NCBI GenBank assembly: GCA_964019055.1 | Contig: OZ025213.1 | Location: forward strand, 620,001-684,000 | Length of the DNA: 64,000 bases | Reading direction: 5' to 3' | DNA from: Anthopleura xanthogrammica | Lineage: Eukaryota > Cnidaria > Anthozoa > Actiniaria > Actiniidae | In this document: positions 13,355-25,200 of the stretch, one piece after another | Position numbering within the stretch: the stretch's first letter is position 1 | How the letters are laid out: every line of letters starts with the position of its first letter | The notes under the pieces: model-generated | Seen by the model: the letters and a program-made list of their open reading frames with translations, nothing else | What the model was told of the DNA's origin: nothing | Databases searched by the model: none | Made by a program: the position numbers and the translations under genes

Positions 13355-13591
13355 GATTACAATCGTCTTGAGTGGAACTCAAGGAGACAAATTGAAGAAG
13401 AAAATGCCGTTTACGTTGACAGTGCTACCGATGATGGACGATTAACTAAACGCCGAAAGTTCGCCAAACAAGAACGATTTGCCGCGCTAAGCTTACCTTG
13501 TCAGGGCTATTTTCTGCAACTACGAAGATCCTTGGTTGGATTCTTGTTTGGTTTGATTCAGGAGAAGCTACAAAGAATGAGGAAAATAGAG
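13355..13591 (+). CDS. Orphan exon-like open frame, unknown protein
   Basis: I do not recognise this. A good acceptor (ATTATTATTCAG) precedes a fully open 79-codon stretch ending at a good donor (GAG|GTAAGA), and the length is an exact multiple of three. The translation is charged and looks protein-like: it begins DYNRLEWNSRRQIEEEN, has a basic patch RLTKRRKFAKQERF, then a hydrophobic LRRSLVGFLFGLIQEKLQ. No neighbouring exons could be assigned. It could be one exon of an unrecognised gene between CNOT7 and the GPCR, a decayed exon, or chance. Confidence 0.35.
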
Positions 13592-13886
13592 GTAAGAATA
13601 TAATACAACTCTTCATATTAGCTTCATGTTGCTTCTACAAGTAGCGTTGCAGGCCGTGTGGTCTATGATCTTTCGCGAATATTAGATCAAAATTACAAAC
13701 TTAAACGCAGATATAAATATATTGATGACTTACTGTAATATTTAGTTATAAACTCCATCCTCAAATTGAGATTCTTTTCTTGAGATTCTTTTCTCTGCTT
13801 GAAATTCTTGGACAGACAAATGTCAAGTGAGAGTTACGTGAAGTTGCCACGTGCCTTTTATATGTGCGCTGCGAAACCGCGCCCTA

Positions 13887-13894
13887 TGACGTCA
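13887..13894. promoter_or_regulatory. CRE-type palindrome beside a YY1-like site
   Basis: A perfect TGACGTCA is followed nine bases later by AAAATGGCCGAC, a combination common at animal promoters. It lies about 300 bases after the orphan exon-like frame and could mark a start site on either strand. No transcript was identified. Confidence 0.3.
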
Positions 13895-16628
13895 TATCAA
13901 AATGGCCGACATTATTACACTGTCCCATTTGTCATTTTCATTCGAATTCTTTTACATTTCATGTCCACATGAAAATATATCTTACTTAAGTTATTATCTT
14001 AACTCAAAATAGTAATGCGATATAGTTTTCTAGACTCGTAATGTTTTTGGTGGAAAAGCGCGCGTAAACTATCATTCGCGTCTGCAAAGTATCGGGTATA
14101 AAACGTTAAGAATAAAAATAATGTCGCTAATTTTTTATTGTGAGATCCTATTGTGCGATTTGAATGGGTTTCGCGCTAAAGATATCCAACGAAACCCGCT
14201 TTATCGCCTCTTTGTTTTAATCCTGTTTGCTATTGTTCTGGGGGTAATTGGTTTGTAGCAATACTAGCGTTGGATTCAAGTTTATTGTGTCTTTCTAATT
14301 AAGTGACACCGACATTGTAATGAATCAAAAGAACAGCTTTAATAATCTTTATTTCCAAATTCTTTTAAGAACCCTTTCTCAGCATCTGAAAGAACCTCCA
14401 ATGCTTATCGCGGTACGTGATCCGTAACTAAATCTGGTCCTAGCGTTTTAGGTTTTTCTATTGCGGATTTATCGGTCTTTGGCTTAGTTTCACACTCGAT
14501 ATTTGATGTGTTGGGGAGCAGATCAAACAAGCGTAAACAGATAAAACAACTTCCATTGTTTTCGGGTGCAAACCTTCTTTGCTTTTGCGCTTATCTTGCG
14601 ACTTTTATTTCTGACTCTATCAGACCTCCCTGATCAGGAGTTAAGAACGGTTTGCGGAATCGAGCAACAGAAAATAACTGATAGCCAAAACATAACCTTT
14701 TGAAACAATTACTAATTAAAAACATAATGAAAAATCAATCTTGGGAAAAAATACCACAATGCTTGGCTGAGGGTTGCCGTTACGCATGCGTTTACAATGA
14801 GATTTACTTTATACTCGGCAACTCTGACACAACGAAAGCTCAAAACTAACTTTATTATAATTGATTCAATAACCTGTTTCTTTTTTTTCTTTTTTCGGTC
14901 GTAAATTTTCTTTGGACTTTTTTTGTCAAAATATTAATTACAATGCGTATCAAAAGCCCTGAATTTCACGGATATTATTCCGGTTTGATGACAAAATAAT
15001 TTTTCTCCAGAGCAAATATTGTCAAATTAGTTTTGAGTTGTGTAAACGATTGTGACTTGCGTGTACATGGCGGCTTCAAAAAAGTTTCAACCATGGTTTT
15101 GATATCTAGGAAACCAGTCAGAAATACAAGAATAAATTTTTCCTTTTCTTGTGTATAATTAAAGGCAATATTTATTAGCACAATTTTGCTGAAAATGCCA
15201 ATAAAAGTAAGAATGATCGACTTTAACAACTGCATGGTCTAATGCACCATCAATTCAACAAAAATGTCATTTACTCCTGAGAGCATTTATGCTCTCTTGT
15301 CCTCGTATATCTTTAGGCTAGGATGGTAAACGAGGGAACGTAGCCGTATTCAGTGGCTGGATAAAAACAACATAGCTGCCACTAGCTACGAGTGTGAACC
15401 AAAACAAATCGTAAGCTTAACTAAATCCAACATGGCGCCTATGACGTCAAAAGAACAAATTAAACTATGGCAAACGTACTGAGTAAAAGTTTGACCAGTC
15501 GATATTTTCCACTCAGAACAGACAAATTTTTCGCTGTCATCATTTGGAATATTTGGACACCTGTCTCCGTACCTATTAACTAGATCCTCAGTTAAATTTA
15601 GGGGGAATGCCTCGTTTCATTTATTCGTACCCAGCCCTCTAATAACTGTTGTAGTCAACTTATTTATCGAGCTTTATATCGTTCTGTGTAGGCTCGAGTT
15701 GAGAACCCAATATATTAGAATAGAATAGACTTATTGATCACTTTGTAAATTCGTGTGAATTTAAAAAACGTGATGTTACAACATAAGAGATGACATTTCT
15801 TTAGTGATATAATGTAATGGTTTGCAAGAATGAGAACGGCTTTTTGTCTACTGTTTCATGCTGATTTCAACCGTTTTTGTCCCTGGGGCTATAACATTCG
15901 TAGTATTTTCAGCCTATTTTTTTGGTTTTTATGTATAGTTCTGCGGGCATGCCGCTGTTATAAGGTCTACTGACCGAAGAGGATTCAAATAACACGGGTC
16001 GAGTTCCATTCGTGTTAGATTTCAGTTAGAACTGTAATTACTTCGGAAACCTTTAATTAATATCAAGAAATCCTAGTCAGTGTAACGGAAGTCCTTCTCT
16101 AGTGTTAAAAAGGTTTTAGACGACGCGGGAGAGAAATTACTTTGCTTTACCTTCACCAAAGTCATTCAATCATATCAAGATTAAGCGCGAAAAAAACAAA
16201 ACAAAAAAAACTACTCAGTTTTCCCGTTTTTCCCTCGGATCGATTGTCAATGAACTTTTCCTTCTTTCCAGTGCAGTATGCCTCTAGTTGTTTCTCAATA
16301 TTACATCACCCTGTTAAGGATGCTTTTTTACTCAAATCCAAACATATCCCGATGTTTGTCGAAATTTAAAAGCATGTCATTGAATTCGCTCTTGTCATAA
16401 TTATTTGTCTTACATCGTACGTGTGGTTGTAATAATGGTAACTTAAGTTAATAGGGCTTGTAGCGCTAGCAAGTTCTTAACAATCTTATTTGGGGCTACG
16501 GTAATGGGGCAAGTGCGTCTAGCCAAGTGCACATATATCACAGCGCTTTGTACAACCGAGCAGTTATTTGAGCGAATTTTAGTTAAATTTGCGGCTGATT
16601 TTCGTTATAAAAAGAAATATGGTCATGA

Positions 16629-16654
16629 CCAGGGGAGAGTCAATTCTCCCCTGG
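16629..16654. repeat. Perfect 10-bp hairpin
   Basis: CCAGGGGAGA and TCTCCCCTGG are separated by six bases. It is an isolated strong hairpin in otherwise AT-rich DNA; no function is assigned. Confidence 0.6.
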
Positions 16655-18627
16655 CTATGCGACTGATGGCTGTTCGCATTGTTTTGGAAAGCGCGCGCAT
16701 CCGGCCATGACTCGAACGTGATGTAAAACTAGACAATCCATCAGCTTGTTTAATAAACAACCCATCAGTTGGAGTCCTACTAGCTCAGTTATAATATTTA
16801 GTAGGATTGAATCAAACGAACACAAGTGAAGCGTTGACTAATGCAGCTCTCTCGGTAGGTCTACTCGGAAGTAATACAATTCCAACCATCTACTCTTTTT
16901 GTAGCAGGTTTAGTTTGACGTCTAATGACCACTGACAACTGAGTACAGAAATCTATTTCACTCTCATTCACAGGTTAAAATGAACCACTAGCGCGCATGC
17001 GCCAAGTCCACGCCATTTCTATTGAGTGGGCGTTGGGTGGTTATAGTATTTACTCTGACAGTGTAAGTAGCACGTTTCAAACCAGTTAAAAAAAGTTTTA
17101 GTGCTATCAGAAAACGATCGAACGTGAGGTTTTTATTAGGTTCGCTGAGAGAAGACCCACAGGAGGGTATTGGGAGCGTGCTGAAAATAAATATCACTTA
17201 GCTTCGAAACCGCGTCGTCAGTATGAAACCAAAATATTTTGGCACATGAAGAGGTTATTGTATGACAGTCATATGTTATGTTTAGACGCCCGGGTATATA
17301 TTTTCATTAGTTTCATTCATTGAAGGAGTATTGATCATGGGAAAAACATGGCATTTCCTCATCGGAACTTATAATTGACGAAATGCGCGCGCGATATAAT
17401 CTGAAAATATGAAATAAATTATTCAAACAAGTGAGCTGAAATTTAGAAGTCACCACGATTTTTTTTGGATATGCAGAAAGATAGCTCTTGAGTGCGCGTA
17501 AAATGCGGTTCAATTTCAGTTTGAAATGAAATATAGCTACAGCTCGATCACAGCCGATAGGAAGCCATCTCGGAGCGTCTTTGGTATTTAAGCCCTTGCG
17601 CTTTTCCGAGCTACAATATAATATAATTAAGGATTTAAAGCCCTCGAGTGTAGAAAGAAATTGTGTAGTTCCTGTAATACGATTAACACTAAAAATGCTT
17701 AAAATAGCAAAACCCTTACAAAACATGGCAGTTTAATCAGGCCCGGGTTTATTTCCAAGTTTATAGAAAAGCTGTACAATGTGGTCACATTTCTTTTAAA
17801 AAAAAGTTCTTTACTTATTTTTAGATTTGATATAAACTTAGATTATTCTTTCATTTGATATTAGCTTTGAGTTTGGAGGCGGTTTTTCTTGCAACGCCAT
17901 GAAGATCTGGCATCATGTATTTGTCATGTCATACCTTACCTACGTATATACATATGTACACAAGCGCTAAAGAAGTCGGTTTTAATTCGTATTCAATCAG
18001 AAAGGTCTCACAAGTGCTGCAAGAAACGTTTCACAATGCTGATGTAAAGATATTTCAGCGCGCAACTCATGCATAAATGAAAAAGAATCCACGATAGCAC
18101 TTGATGCATGAACAAGGATTTCATCAAAGAATTTTTGTAATCCGCTAAAACATCGATGAAAATTACCAAAGCATCTCCGACGAAAGGGAAAAACAACTTG
18201 TTTTTTATAGTTTCGTGTGTGGGTTTACAAGGTTTCTGGTCTCGACTTAATACTTCAAAGTATCTTCTGATACAAGCGACCGGAATTTAGAATTCGTCAA
18301 CTTAGCCTCAACACAAAGAGAGAAACCAATTGATAACTGTATTTTCTTCGTCTTGATGAAAGGTCGAATTGAAGAACCGACTCGTTAGAAAGATTAAAGG
18401 AAGCGACGAGGGTTTCAAGTCTTGAATCCATACCCTGATCATTCGCGTCTGAATTGGGCCGATAATTGCCAATCAAATACTGAAAACGTTAAAAAATTGA
18501 CAGATTTATTCCGATCTGAGCAGCCGTTCAGCGCAGGTACTTCCCGGTTCCAGTAAAAGGAAGCAAAGACGCCGAGCGCGCTAAAATAAATATTCTTGGA
18601 CGATCGTTGAGGAGCATTTCCCGCCAA

Positions 18628-19752
18628 ATGGATAACCAAACTTTCATCGAGAGATTACGTCAACAGCTGACGAGCAGAGGAGCTGCGGTCGTCATCGTGG
18701 AGTCGTTTTTCATGATACTTATCAATTTAACAACCTTCTTTGGGAATCTTCTTGTTCTCGTTGCTGTGATTCGCAATCCTCGACTACGGCAAAATATTCT
18801 CAACTGGTACATCATTGGTCTGGCTATGTCTGACCTGCTTATGTCTCTACTTGGTATTCCATATTCTACAGCATCTACTGTGGCTGGAAGATGGGTTTTT
18901 GGACACTTCTTTTGTCAGGGACAAGGTTTCTTTGTGTTGCTTCTATGCGCCGTGTCTTTGCAAACCCTTGCCTTGACAGCCATCAATCGGTATTTCCGAA
19001 CCACTCGCTCCAATGCTGTGTACAGCAAGTACTTCACAGTCAAGTCCACTAAAATCACCATCGCTGTTCTGTGGGGAACAGCATTCCTCGCTCCTCTTCC
19101 TTATGTCGTTATGGGACAAGAGTTCATCTTCCATCCAGGGAAAGTCTTCTGTACGCACAACTTTGATACCCTTGTGTTTGGATATGGCGCCGTTCTAGTC
19201 CTAGCTTATGTCACCATTCCTTTTATCATCATCATCTACTGCTACGCTAAAGTCCTCATCTGTGTTCGTCGTCACAACAGCAGTTTTCGCGTACACGCAA
19301 CCACCGACAACGAATCTACGAGCTTACGCCTCAGTGTCGAGGAAATCAATATTACCTGGACATTAATGGCCGTTGTATTTGGTTTCTTCGTTTGCTGGAT
19401 ACCGGTAGTGGTGATAGACTTGATTGATTTTATCAACGGTGATTGGAAGCTTCCTCGACAAACCTACCTGAGTTACAGCTGCTTTGGTTTCAGCAGCACA
19501 GCCATCAATCCCTTTATATATGGAGTGATGAACAGGCAATTCCGCGATGAATACTCCAAGATTCTCCCTTTTATCAAGGCTTGCACGAGCCGCTCTCTCA
19601 CTGCCATACAAAGCGCGGGAAAAGATGACGCTGAGAAAAGAAATCGTTCTCAACTGAAAAATACTCAGAATGTAGAAGATTTAAAGCTGAAAGCTGGAGT
19701 CAAAGCGGAGGTGGTTGAAATCGAGAACCAAGACGAAATCCATGGACAATGA
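18628..19752 (+). CDS. Rhodopsin-class (class A) GPCR, NRY type, intronless
   Basis: A single-exon gene of 374 residues. The first ATG is at 18628 in good context (CCAAATGG) and gives an N-glycosylation site NQT at residue 4. Seven membrane segments are evident. Class A landmarks: GNLLVLV in TM1, LAMSDLL in TM2, ECL1 Trp (GRWVFG) with the TM3 Cys (HFFCQG), INRYFR in place of DRY at the end of TM3, FFVCWIPVVV (CWxP) in TM6, and INPFIYG (NPxxY) in TM7. It should act as a plasma membrane G-protein coupled receptor. NRY rather than DRY also occurs in melatonin receptors, and many cnidarian receptors are named melatonin- or opsin-like on weak similarity. There is no Lys at the retinal position of TM7 (FSSTAINPF), so it is not an opsin. 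The ligand is unknown. A Ser/Lys/Glu-rich tail follows TM7. Confidence 0.92.
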   Translation: MDNQTFIERLRQQLTSRGAAVVIVESFFMILINLTTFFGNLLVLVAVIRNPRLRQNILNWYIIGLAMSDLLMSLLGIPYSTASTVAGRWVFGHFFCQGQGFFVLLLCAVSLQTLALTAINRYFRTTRSNAVYSKYFTVKSTKITIAVLWGTAFLAPLPYVVMGQEFIFHPGKVFCTHNFDTLVFGYGAVLVLAYVTIPFIIIIYCYAKVLICVRRHNSSFRVHATTDNESTSLRLSVEEINITWTLMAVVFGFFVCWIPVVVIDLIDFINGDWKLPRQTYLSYSCFGFSSTAINPFIYGVMNRQFRDEYSKILPFIKACTSRSLTAIQSAGKDDAEKRNRSQLKNTQNVEDLKLKAGVKAEVVEIENQDEIHGQ

Positions 19753-19986
19753 ATATTACAGTTAATGATAAAAACGAAGGCAGTTTTGGGAAACGGCTGA
19801 ACTGATCAAGCAAATATTTTTCAGAAAAACATGAACAGATGAAGAAGATCACTTATTATGAACATGAATTTTCAACATGATATTTTATTTTATTTTTTTT
19901 CTTGAAGTTGTAAATGCATAATACTTCATCCAGCGCGTTAAACTTCCAACTATAGTTCGTACAATCCATCCCTCGTCGATCAGTCG

Positions 19987-20024
19987 CCTCCCCTCCCCTC
20001 CCCTCCCCTCCCCTCCCCTCCCCT
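19987..20024 (+). repeat. (CCCCT)n short array
   Basis: Seven to eight tandem CCCCT units, strongly strand-biased in C. Confidence 0.9.
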
Positions 20025-20422
20025 TTCAGCTGCTGATCACTGCTTGATAATCGTATATTCCTCGCACCAGCCACTATAGTATTTGTTAATAGATCACATT
20101 AGATAGTTAAGCTTTCATCGCTTTGTAGTCCTTCATGCATTCTTGAGTTCTGTTTGATTAGAAGGCGTTAAGGTGTTCAAAGTGATAGCAAACTGAGCAG
20201 TTGAGAAGAAACCTTCATTAGACTGCGTCAAGTTAGACTGAAACTGGATCTTTTAGCTAACAGACACTTTACTTAAGAATATTCATTCTCAGAAAGATCA
20301 TTATATTCAGCCGTTAGTGTTGACTAAACTAGACTAGATCAGTTCTGATATCGGCCGCTTGCCAGCGTTTCACTCATTCATTAGAAAAGAAGAGAGAAGC
20401 GTAACAAGTCGAAAAGAGAAGA

Positions 20423-21088
20423 ATAGAATAGAATAGAATAGAATAGAATAGAATAGAATAGAATAGAATAGAATAGAATAGAATAGGAAAGGATAGGATA
20501 GGATAGGATAGGATAGGATAGGATAGGATAGGATAGGATAGGATAGGATAGGATAGGATAGGATAGGATAGGATAGGATAGGATAGGATAGGATAGGATA
20601 GGATAGGATAGGATAGGATAGGATAGGATAGGATAGGATAGGATAGGATAGGATAGGATAGGATAGGATAGGATAGGATAGGATAGGATAGGATAGGATA
20701 GGATAGGATAGGATAGGATAGGATAGGATAGGATAGGATAGGATAGGATAGGATAGGATAGGATAGGATAGGATAGGATAGGATAGGATAGGATAGGATA
20801 GGATAGGATAGGATAGGATAGGATAGGATAGGATAGGATAGGATAGGATAGGATAGGATAGGATAGGATAGGATAGGATAGGATAGGATAGGATAGGATA
20901 GGATAGGATAGGATAGGATAGGATAGGATAGGATAGGATAGGATAGGATAGGATAGGATAGGATAGGATAGGATAGGATAGGATAGGATAGGATAGGATA
21001 GGATAGGATAGGATAGGATAGGATAGGATAGGATAGGATAGGATAGGATAGGATAGGATAGGATAGAATAGAATAGAATAGAATAGAA
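20423..21088 (+). repeat. (GAATA)n-(GGATA)n-(GAATA)n pentanucleotide satellite
   Basis: About 12 GAATA units (to about 20484) give way to roughly 115 almost perfect GGATA units (about 20489-21064), then four or five GAATA units. The older variant flanks a homogeneous centre, as expected for expansion from the middle. Array length is likely polymorphic and may be misassembled. Confidence 0.95.
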
Positions 21089-21473
21089 CGAGACTAAGTA
21101 AAAATGAAAAATGAAAGGAAAAGCGAAATGAATAGAAAAGACGAGAAAACGAAAGAAAAAATATATCCTTTTGATCAGTTGTGATTGGTACAACCCTGAA
21201 GAGCTGTTCATTTAATACTGTTTTGAACTGTTTCGGTGCAATAGACTTTACTGATGATTTTTGTAAAAGGGTCGTTTATCTGTGATATTATCTTGATAAT
21301 ATAGAACCAGGAGTGAATAAAATCAATTCCATCTGAACCTTTTTCATTATTTTAGCTCATCACACAGGGTTTTTTTTCTTTTAATATAACAGTTTCCTGA
21401 CTGCTATCATTGACTCTGCGGTTTATTTATGCATTGAAACTAAAATAGTTTAAAGATAACCTCCAAAAAATGA

Positions 21474-21905
21474 TTAGGGAACGTTATTTTTTTTATCGGG
21501 GAGGGGGAGGGGGACCGGTGGGATTCTGGGGGGATTAGAAAAATCAGGTTCAAGGAGGGGGCCACATAGAAAAATTAGAGTCATTGGGAAGGGGGGGGGG
21601 GGGGGGGTTGGGCAGAAACAGATTTTTAATGCGATTTTCAAATTTTATTATTTTTGCCACTGTCCATTGCAGAAGTTATTCACTATCCATCGATCTATCA
21701 GTTTCAATGTAGGTTTCTGAAAAATGTGAGATTAAGGGTTGGGGGGGGGGGGGGGGGAGGGGGGTCATGGATTTAATTTGATGAACAATGGGGGGAGGGT
21801 AGAATTTTTTTACAGCAACAGAGAGGGGGAATTTTTATGGGCTCCTACAGGAATTCCACCGCCCCCCCCCCCCCCCCTCCCCAATAAAAAATGAACGGTC
21901 CCTTA
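21474..21905. mobile_element. G-rich MITE-like element
   Basis: The left end (AGGGAACGTTATTTTTTTTA then TCGGGGAGGGGG) and the right end (CCCCTCCCCAATAAAAAATG then AACGGTCCCT) are imperfect inverted repeats. The interior has several homopolymer G runs of 12-20 bases and one C run. There is no open frame of note. The G runs could form quadruplexes and are prone to sequencing error. Confidence 0.6.
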
Positions 21906-22267
21906 TTTGAGGACTGAGTCTTTAGCAGTCATCAAAACAATGATGGCATTTGGTGCAATATTAAATTTTTGTAGATTGTCGTAGATATTTTTTACAAAAT
22001 TTAATTAAATGCTGAAAAAAATAATTACGTCACAGATGTTTTTTGTGTGTATATCAACTGTCAAGAAAAGACATTCGATAATCAAACATTTTTTCATAAC
22101 TTAATAAAACGATATCTGGTGAAAAAAGATTTAAAAAAAAATCCTGCTGTGAAGTGTGATGACTGTAAAAAAAACTTCAATAATATTCCTATTTCCAAAC
22201 TTTACTTTCTGCAGGCCAACTCCCTGGATATTGCAAAGTTTAGTATATGGGTTGCCTGTGGTTTTGG

Positions 22268-22273
22268 CACGTG
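22268..22273. promoter_or_regulatory. CACGTG E-box just upstream of TSR1 ATG
   Basis: A canonical Myc/Max-type E-box ends 18 bases before the TSR1 start codon, and an AAGATGGCGG (YY1-like) element overlaps the ATG at 22289-22298. CACGTG boxes near start sites are a known feature of animal ribosome biogenesis genes. The function here is inferred. Confidence 0.5.
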
Positions 22274-22291
22274 TTGCAATAATAATCCAAG

Positions 22292-25200
22292 ATGGCGGTG
22301 GAAAGACACAAACCTGGTCCCCTAAAACAACAGAATAAAACCCATAAACATGGCAGACACAAGAGTAAAGGAACCATGGACAAACAAAATAAAGGTAGAG
22401 CTTCATCACACGCCTATTTTACTTGACATGCCTTCGTTTTTTCTAATTTATCTTCATCTCTAAACAAATGCAATTTTCAGCTGTTTATTGAAGTATTTCG
22501 TAGAGATTTTCATTTTCTTTTCTTCACTAGGCAGAGTATCTGTCAAAGTTTTATCGAAAAAAGGTGGCAAGCAAGGTATAGGAAAGATAAACAGAAGACA
22601 TCAGGTAATAAATGTGAATAATTCGCTCATCACAATGAAATATATAAGATAAACAAAAAAATTATTGAACCCTGAAACATGCTTGCAGATGGAATCTGTG
22701 TTCTTAAAGTTTTAATTTGTTCAGTGTAGTTGCCTTGTATCTTATCTTAGTAAAAATTCTGTTTGGTTGTTGATTATCGTATTTTCGTATATGATAAATT
22801 TTCAGGCTAGGCAACTAAGATCCAAGAAAAGGGATGCAGTGGTTGAACAGAAAAGAAAAATTGGAAAGCAAGGAAGTCCTCCTCACATCATTGTAAGAGC
22901 TTCTGTTTTTTGTTTATGTAATCATGCATTATGCGCAACCAATAAGAAGACCCTGGCTACAGCTGTTATTATTATAACAGTATCCTATGCCTCGTCCTTA
23001 AGAGGAAGTGGTTTAGCCATGTGGTTGGGGGGGGGGGGGGGGGGATATTAATTCAGAAGGTCCCTGTGTGGTGATTAAAACAAAAGTCATATACTATCGT
23101 CAGTCAACAATTGTCCCTTATATACCTTCTCACAGTTCTTATATACCTTCTCACAGTTCTTATATACCTTCTCACAGTTCTTATATACCTTCTCACAGTT
23201 CTTATATACCTTCTCACAGTTCTTATATACCTTCTCACAGTTCTTATATACCTTCTCACAGTTCTTATATACCTTCTCACAGTTCTTATATACTTTCATG
23301 TACTCTAACTATTTGTTTGATTGACACTCTTTTGCCCATTAAGCTTTGTACCCACTAGTGACATATAGATCATAATCATAAACATGATCATAAGTGACTT
23401 ATGTCGCTTATCCTATACGTCTTAGTGGGAACACTCTGAAACATAAAAATAGCCTACCTTAGAGACCAACATAATCATAATCATAAGAAAATAGTTGAAC
23501 ATATTCTTATGTTTATGATAATGTCAGTCTGTGATTATGATTATGATCTTTATGTTGCTTGTGGGTTACCAAGTGGGTACCAGGTTATATACCTGTCACA
23601 TAATTATTAATTATAAGGTTTGCCTCAATCATAATATAGTATGAAAAATAGTGGTTAAACTACCTTGCAGTCTTGATGAATGCTTTGTGTGCGTCCTGTG
23701 AACTGGGAGGACAGGGTACTACCTATAGTGGACTATACAGGGGTGCTCTGCCTGAAAGGGGTAACTTTTTCAGGCTGGAGGTATAGAAAAGGGTTGGGTA
23801 TTTGTGAGTTTTGGTATATAAAAGGATCAGGAATTCACAAGTTTAGGTATAGTAAGGGGAAGCTAAAATTACTATTTGAGGAAATGAAGCAGAACTTGCA
23901 CAACATTTTCTGCAATGATTGATATTCATATCTGACCTGCTTCAAAATTAAAGGGTACCTTTTTGCCGAAATCTGTTACATGAAAGGGTAAGGGGTCAAG
24001 AGTCTGGGTAGAGCATACAAAATGTTTAGGAGTACCCCCCCCCCCCCCTCCCCCCGGCCTCTGTACCAATGTATGAAAAATCTTTTTATCTATGCAGGCC
24101 ATACTTCCTCTATCATCTAGTGCTGATGTACAAGAAGCCCAGAAGCTTTTTACAGCTTGTGATGAAGAAAATTCCATATTTCCTTCAAGTAGTTCTACAA
24201 CTATTGTGTAAGTACTGAGTTACTAATTTTGTAATACGTAATCCAAATAAATCTAAAACCTCTGTCTTATCATTTACCTCAATCAAACAGTGATTCCTAT
24301 TACTTTCTTCATCAGATCTCCTCAGCTAAAGCAGCGCTTTACTTTTTTGGCTTTAAAGTATGGAGACATGTACTCTATCTTAGATGCTATGAAGGTAAAG
24401 TATTTCATGTTTGTCACTGAACAATCTTTCTATAGCTTAATATCTTTCATTGACCATCAAGTCCAGTAAGGTCAATTATACATTGCATCCATGGATCTTT
24501 ACCAATAAACGAATTGATATGTCTAGCTATCTTGACAAAGGGCTAAATAATAATGGATGCTCAATACATACTGACCAGCCACATCGGACCAATGAATAAG
24601 ACCAGTCAAGAGGACTGCATGTACTAAGAGGCACTTTGCCAGACAATTAAGTGCACATTTTGGCCAGACATTGTCTATTGATGGCCAGCTGTCATATTTA
24701 GCTTTTCTCTGTACATGCATGGTTTATTTTGTTCATTTCTGCCTGGATTATGAACACATTATACACCTGTATACAGTATATATGTAATGTTTGAGTTAAA
24801 AGTGGCCAGATCCATGCCAGTAGTGTTCATGAAATGTCAGACATTTTATTTGCAAATAAATAATAAATAATTTATTGATAATAGTAGTGTATATCCTAAT
24901 ATTCTAGGTTGCAGATACTGTTGTCTTCATAACAGCTGCTGATAACCCATTAGATTCATATACTGACAACTATCTATCAGCCATATTCGCACAAGGATTA
25001 CCAACAACGTTCCATTGTATACAGGTTAGTAATGGGTAGTATCAAGTAGTAATCCATAAGCTTGGCTTCTGAAAAGCATCTCAGAATTGTTTAAGTTTTC
25101 TAAAGTGTTTGCATTGTTTGATTTCATGCAGTTTTGTAATGTGCATTTTGAACCTGCATTCTGATTGGTTGTTAGCCTTTCTCTTTAGCTGGTTGAACTG

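Larger units (their letters stand above)
10387..18627. other. Gene-poor region between CNOT7 and the first GPCR
   Basis: Apart from the CNOT7 poly(A) region, two MITEs, one orphan exon-like open frame at 13355-13591, a CRE-type site near 13890 and a perfect hairpin at 16629-16654, I found no supportable gene. Scattered open frames of 60-137 codons (for example 17313-17726 on the minus strand) show no recognisable motif or flanking splice structure. Unannotated noncoding transcripts or fast-evolving genes cannot be excluded. Confidence 0.5.
19753..22291. other. Satellite-rich intergenic region upstream of TSR1
   Basis: Contains (CCCCT)n, a long (GGATA)n array, a G-rich MITE-like element and, at its end, the TSR1 promoter region. 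No other coding region was recognised; a 276-codon frame over the GGATA array on the minus strand is pure repeat. Confidence 0.7.

Noticed and set aside
17313..17726. 137-codon minus-strand open frame
   Set aside because: No domain, signal peptide, membrane pattern or splice context recognised, and such lengths are expected by chance in 8 kb of noncoding sequence.
18607..18627. Seven-codon N-terminal extension of the first GPCR
   Set aside because: It starts at TTG; the first ATG (18628) has good context and the extension adds nothing recognisable.
20381..21211. 276-codon minus-strand frame of repeated SYPIL
   Set aside because: It is entirely the GGATA satellite read in one frame; a 5-base repeat with no stops gives this automatically.
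23068..23358. Repetitive YIPSHSS peptide frame
   Set aside because: Created by the 21-bp intronic minisatellite; no start context or splice support.
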